Source: Actinomycetota bacterium
GTDB taxonomy: Bacteria > Actinomycetota > Coriobacteriia > Coriobacteriales > RUG844
Direction: 5' to 3'
Assembly (NCBI GenBank): GCA_013335845.1
Contig: JAAXUU010000031.1
Location: 1-9,586, forward strand
DNA length: 9,586 nt
Shown here in pieces: positions 7,701 to 9,586 of this stretch (positions are counted from its first letter, which is position 1; the number at the start of each line of letters is the position of its first letter). The notes under the pieces were generated by a model. The model did not search any database, was not told the origin of the DNA, and saw only the letters and a program-made list of their open reading frames with translations. Both the position numbers and the translations under genes were made by a program.

Positions 7701-8053
7701 CACATGTCGAAAGCCAGCTGGGTGATGGTTTCGTCTACACCCGCCTTGGCGGGGATGACCGTTACGACACGTGTGCTCTCATCGCAGACTGGTGTACAAG
7801 CAATGATTATCTGACATGGAATGTTTGCGGTGTCGCTACAGGGATGGATTTCCCGGATGCGATTTCCGGCTCTGCACTACTCGGCGTGAAGGGCGGCGTC
7901 CTTCTGCTTATCGATGATGCTAACACAGATGCGACCATGACTACCCTCCGCTCTGAAGGGCCTATGATTTCAGAAGTGTATCTCTTCGGTGACCAAGAGG
8001 TGGTTTCCGAAGACCTTGCATTCTCCATTGCATCGATCATCGCGAACGATTAG
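4778..8053 (+). CDS. Secreted CotH-type protein kinase with C-terminal CWB2 wall-anchor repeats (paralogue 2)
   Basis: Tandem paralogue of the preceding gene, 1091 residues, same architecture. Signal peptide 1-39 (Ala-Tyr-Ala|Thr) with a longer hydrophobic core. N-terminal beta-rich region with an extra acidic/Gly-rich linker containing Glu-Thr-Gly-Gly-(Val/Met) twice. CotH kinase domain from about 183, with Gly-Arg-Gly-Asn-Thr-Thr-Trp (230-236), Gly-Gly-Tyr-Leu-Leu-Glu-Met-Asp (Asp383) and Gly-Pro-Ile-Trp-Asp-Leu-Asp (490-496). Ig-like domain with Phe-Thr-Gly in place of Tyr-Thr-Gly. Three CWB2 modules start near 784, 887 and 988. The ATG at 4778 has GGAGG seven bases upstream. No kinase core motif appears lost, so both copies may be active. 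It differs from copy 1 in fewer mature cysteines (7 against 10) and in the centre of the kinase domain, as expected if the two act on different substrates. A carbohydrate- or adhesin-like role without kinase activity remains possible. Confidence 0.88.
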   Translation: MTTNTISGKRSSLMYLFGFLVMFVCVFTYMLLLPSTAYATVTLDGIQFKVTDSTSLQTSDIDVMTAHDGDIVYLRSSVDVTRVEGAYLLTVDVAENGMADTETGGVETGGMAEAPTGVEPPESSTALEPSEPGEIIVDGSTVAFTIDVSPFATTDANGNTYYDVTFDCEGVETRIYLYQSANIPSMYIQTSRGLDFIQADKDNVDTGASMTMINPDGSIVYDNILEEIKGRGNTTWLYEKKPYQIKLGSKTDLVPGSGSAKTWILLANYVDETLIRNQLIYNLSDSVGLDYSCSGQPVDVYIDGEYRGAYYLCEKVQVGTTRVNIHDLEKDNETANPGIDWDSTTPTASLATDARFARFPAAQYVDFQNTPADYSGGYLLEMDFAMIATDEYTYFVTARGVPFVVKGPEQANANELAYISAFVQDLEDAIYSDDGYNAKDKHYSEYIDIESFARYYLVQELSANYDGYYSSTFFYKDADANGVTGKLYAGPIWDLDLSLGNLSYVIDTLDAEGYDYLYVASAAHTIRSGEGVGWVSGLVNHPEFKETVSKVWSDLLVPEVESLLSSGIQDYSYVIRPSAILNKLRWPTISHPDIVQSGNFDASIDYLTDFLEKRYLALDASEELGAYTIPAGYYKVTVENSLTDLVTPTSLYVAEGKRAALRVASGSDLHLLASDGHDTFPVSATDETGIYAFIMPGASVTISLDTSTDLGAIQAIETQVFTGFPIIPPVVVSDTHGTRLTEGIDYSLAYSNNVEAGFGNVTVTGMGSYSGSISRTFTIQRLKSVERLGGLDRYMTCARIVDEAYPDTAAGVIIATGANYPDAIAASALAGLKNYPIIIIPGSVLGSEAAASITRLHANEAIIIGGTGVISPAVITQLLETGSITHVERLSGSNRIGTSLAIFNTGRGSWSDTAIVVTGYNYADALSISPFAYMNDSPIFLTESDGTLGPESLAAILSGGFTDIVLVGGPDVVSTHVESQLGDGFVYTRLGGDDRYDTCALIADWCTSNDYLTWNVCGVATGMDFPDAISGSALLGVKGGVLLLIDDANTDATMTTLRSEGPMISEVYLFGDQEVVSEDLAFSIASIIAND
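5081..5110 (+). repeat. 15-bp in-frame tandem duplication in the linker of paralogue 2
   Basis: GAAACTGGGGGCGTA is followed by GAAACAGGGGGAATG (10 of 15 bases identical), encoding Glu-Thr-Gly-Gly-Val then Glu-Thr-Gly-Gly-Met. The first paralogue has a single Glu-Thr-Gly-Glu-Val at the matching place, so a five-residue expansion has lengthened the acidic linker here. Confidence 0.6.
5168..5629 (+). repeat. High-identity block A, copy 2
   Basis: Partner of 1789-2250: same length, gap-free alignment, about 86 % residue identity by eye. Confidence 0.8.
7529..7774 (+). repeat. High-identity block B, copy 2
   Basis: Partner of 4153-4398: same length, gap-free alignment, about 89 % residue identity by eye. 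Confidence 0.8.
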
Positions 8054-8057
8054 CTCC

Positions 8058-8077
8058 TGTCCGCTACAGTGCGGATA
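8058..8077. terminator. Weak hairpin between convergent genes
   Basis: TGTCCGC (8058-8064) can pair with GCGGATA (8071-8077) through a 6-base loop, with one G-U pair in the plus-strand RNA. It lies in the 35 bases between two convergent stop codons, where a bidirectional terminator is expected. The stem is short and no T-run follows on either side, so termination is only a guess. Confidence 0.3.
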
Positions 8078-8088
8078 CACCCGTTATA

Positions 8089-9586
8089 TCAGCCCTCGCA
8101 GGCCCAGATTCTGAATACGCCGCCTTCATCGGACACCTCGTAGGTCGTCGCGTCCTGGTTGTTCTCGGAATAGATACCCCGTGAGTTAAGCAGATCCCAA
8201 AAACCCTCGAGATCCTCGGTGACGATGATGTAATACTTGGACGAAAGCAGCTCTTTCAGAGAACCGGCATCAACTTCCAAATCGTCATGATATATCCACT
8301 TGCAATCCAATGTCTTCATCTCGTACGTACTTAAGACGAGACGATAATTACTGTCATTCGCATTCGGGCAATACCACAGGATACTCTCATACCGCCATAG
8401 ATACTTTCGCGCATCTTCAGCCGGTTTTGAAACAAAAGCTCGTCTCTCTGCCAAACCCTCGAAGGGTTGCTCGTAGAGCGCATAGAGATGCTGGGACACA
8501 ATCGCCAAGCTGACGCCGAGTATAAACGCGACCGAAAGATTTCGTGCTCTACGGGGAAACTTCTCGGTAGAGAAGAGAGTGTCGAGGATGCACCACAACA
8601 TAACCATGGAGAACACGATGACGGCCGTTCCGTAATACCGATAAAATGAAGCGAGTTTGGCTGCATCGAGTTCAACCATGAACGCGGCGTAGAGGAAAAA
8701 GAGGCACACGATGTAATAGGCGATAAAGGCGTTTGAGAAGAGAAAGCCTCTTCGAAGCAGCGCGTACTTTCGGTCCGTGAAAGCAAGTATGATGATCATG
8801 ACAATCGCAATGATATTGAGGAATATAAAGAGACGTCCGTTTATCGTTGAAATGTCGAATACGCCGTGCAGCAGATTGTAGGGCACCGTATGGATGAACT
8901 CAGCGGAACGAGCCGATAGGTTGTCGAAAACACTCCCGAAAGAGAATGCGAACTTATCCTCTTCGAAAGTCTTCAAGCCCGTGTACGTGCTCTCGACGTG
9001 TAGGCGCCACATATAGGCAGCAAGCATGGGGAGCGCTATGGTTCCAACGGCGAAAGGCAATACGGCGAATTTCCGCATTTTGACGCCGGTTTTCTTGCGT
9101 TCCCGCCAATCGTGTGCGAGCAGAATGAAACTCAGGACAGCAGTGGCGCAGAAGAGTATCCACCCGCTCGTTTTCAACGATACGAGGAGGAAGAGTATCG
9201 GGGCGTTGGCCTTGAAGCTGCGGTGGAAATCATGTCGATAATAATAGGCGATCAACATAGTGCCCCCCGTGATGAAGCCCATCACGGCATCGACTAGAAG
9301 ATTGAACAGATGTGAACTTCCGTCATCATAGACCATGATCGATAAAACGATGATCGACGTAAGGATCAGGGAGATGGTGTATACAGGGCGCTTCCAAGTC
9401 GCGTTGCAGAATAGCGTGGCGAGTGCAGCAGCGATTAGAAGTGACTGCCCGATCAAAGCATGCCCTTCCGAGTAACCGATGATCTTACACACGAAGTACG
9501 CTAGGAGCGTAGTACCGGGCGGGTAGGTGCGACACGTAACCAAGGAATACGCATCCGGTAAAGCGTCGAAATACAACGTCTCTTCT
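8089..9586 (-). CDS. Polytopic membrane protein, probable GT-C-type glycosyltransferase, N-terminus cut by window
   Basis: Visible part is 498 residues. The frame is open to the right edge, so the true start lies outside; a TTG at 9576 is formally possible but has no evident ribosome site. About ten hydrophobic segments alternate with short loops across roughly the first 370 residues. A soluble C-terminal domain of about 120 residues follows, with Asn-Tyr-Arg-Leu-Val and Tyr-Tyr-Ile-Ile-Val strands. An early loop reads Arg-Thr-Tyr-Pro-Pro-Gly (near 9514-9531) and a later one Ser-Phe-Tyr-Arg-Tyr-Tyr-Gly. The Tyr-Pro-Pro and aromatic Arg-Tyr loops, multi-helix layout and C-terminal soluble domain resemble GT-C transferases that move sugars from polyprenyl carriers outside the membrane. 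The first catalytic loop would lie beyond the edge, so this cannot be confirmed. It converges on the second kinase gene and is a separate transcription unit. A flippase- or transporter-like protein is the main alternative. Confidence 0.6.
   Translation of the reverse strand, partial: EETLYFDALPDAYSLVTCRTYPPGTTLLAYFVCKIIGYSEGHALIGQSLLIAAALATLFCNATWKRPVYTISLILTSIIVLSIMVYDDGSSHLFNLLVDAVMGFITGGTMLIAYYYRHDFHRSFKANAPILFLLVSLKTSGWILFCATAVLSFILLAHDWRERKKTGVKMRKFAVLPFAVGTIALPMLAAYMWRLHVESTYTGLKTFEEDKFAFSFGSVFDNLSARSAEFIHTVPYNLLHGVFDISTINGRLFIFLNIIAIVMIIILAFTDRKYALLRRGFLFSNAFIAYYIVCLFFLYAAFMVELDAAKLASFYRYYGTAVIVFSMVMLWCILDTLFSTEKFPRRARNLSVAFILGVSLAIVSQHLYALYEQPFEGLAERRAFVSKPAEDARKYLWRYESILWYCPNANDSNYRLVLSTYEMKTLDCKWIYHDDLEVDAGSLKELLSSKYYIIVTEDLEGFWDLLNSRGIYSENNQDATTYEVSDEGGVFRIWACEG

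Noticed and set aside
1426..8053. Spore coat role for the CotH proteins
   Set aside because: Signal peptides and CWB2 wall-binding modules point to the cell surface, and nothing else in the window relates to sporulation.

Overview
The window looks like an accessory surface-structure region of a Gram-positive, wall-bearing bacterium of moderate GC. My best guess is the class Coriobacteriia (Actinomycetota). This is an inference from the combination of Tad/Flp pilus genes, secreted proteins ending in cell-wall-binding repeat 2 (CWB2, PF04122) modules, and a 'YTG' immunoglobulin-like domain. A Bacillota origin is not excluded.

Left part (1-1035, minus strand): the promoter-proximal end of a Tad-type pilus cluster. 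In transcription order it holds a 60-residue Flp pilin (853-1035), a gap of about 390 bases carrying a perfect 16-bp stem-loop, a second Flp pilin of 51 residues (305-460), and an overlapping A24 prepilin peptidase (TadV/CpaA type) that runs off the left edge. The peptidase would cleave both pilins after the Gly that precedes their Gln-Gly-Leu-(Gly/Ala)-Glu-Tyr motif.

Divergent intergenic region (1036-1425): a plausible sigma-A-type promoter for the pilin side, a 6-9-6 dyad just upstream of it, and a duplicated CGAGTATGT element. These are candidate regulatory sites between the pilus genes and the genes reading right.

Centre (1426-8053, plus strand): two tandem paralogous genes of 1082 and 1091 residues. 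Each encodes a signal peptide, an N-terminal beta-rich region, a CotH-type protein kinase domain with conserved core motifs, a linker region, a YTG-type Ig-like domain and three C-terminal CWB2 modules. The predicted products are secreted, wall-tethered protein kinases. Conservation between the two is patchy: about 86-89 % amino-acid identity in two blocks and about 58 % in between.

Right part (8089-9586, minus strand, convergent): a polytopic membrane protein, truncated at its N-terminus by the window edge. It has roughly ten membrane segments and a C-terminal soluble domain, and resembles GT-C-type membrane glycosyltransferases.

Together the genes describe cell-surface decoration: pilus assembly, wall-anchored extracellular kinases and possibly glycan transfer. 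The most interesting hypothesis is extracytoplasmic protein phosphorylation at the wall by a duplicated CotH-CWB2 kinase pair encoded divergently from pilin genes.
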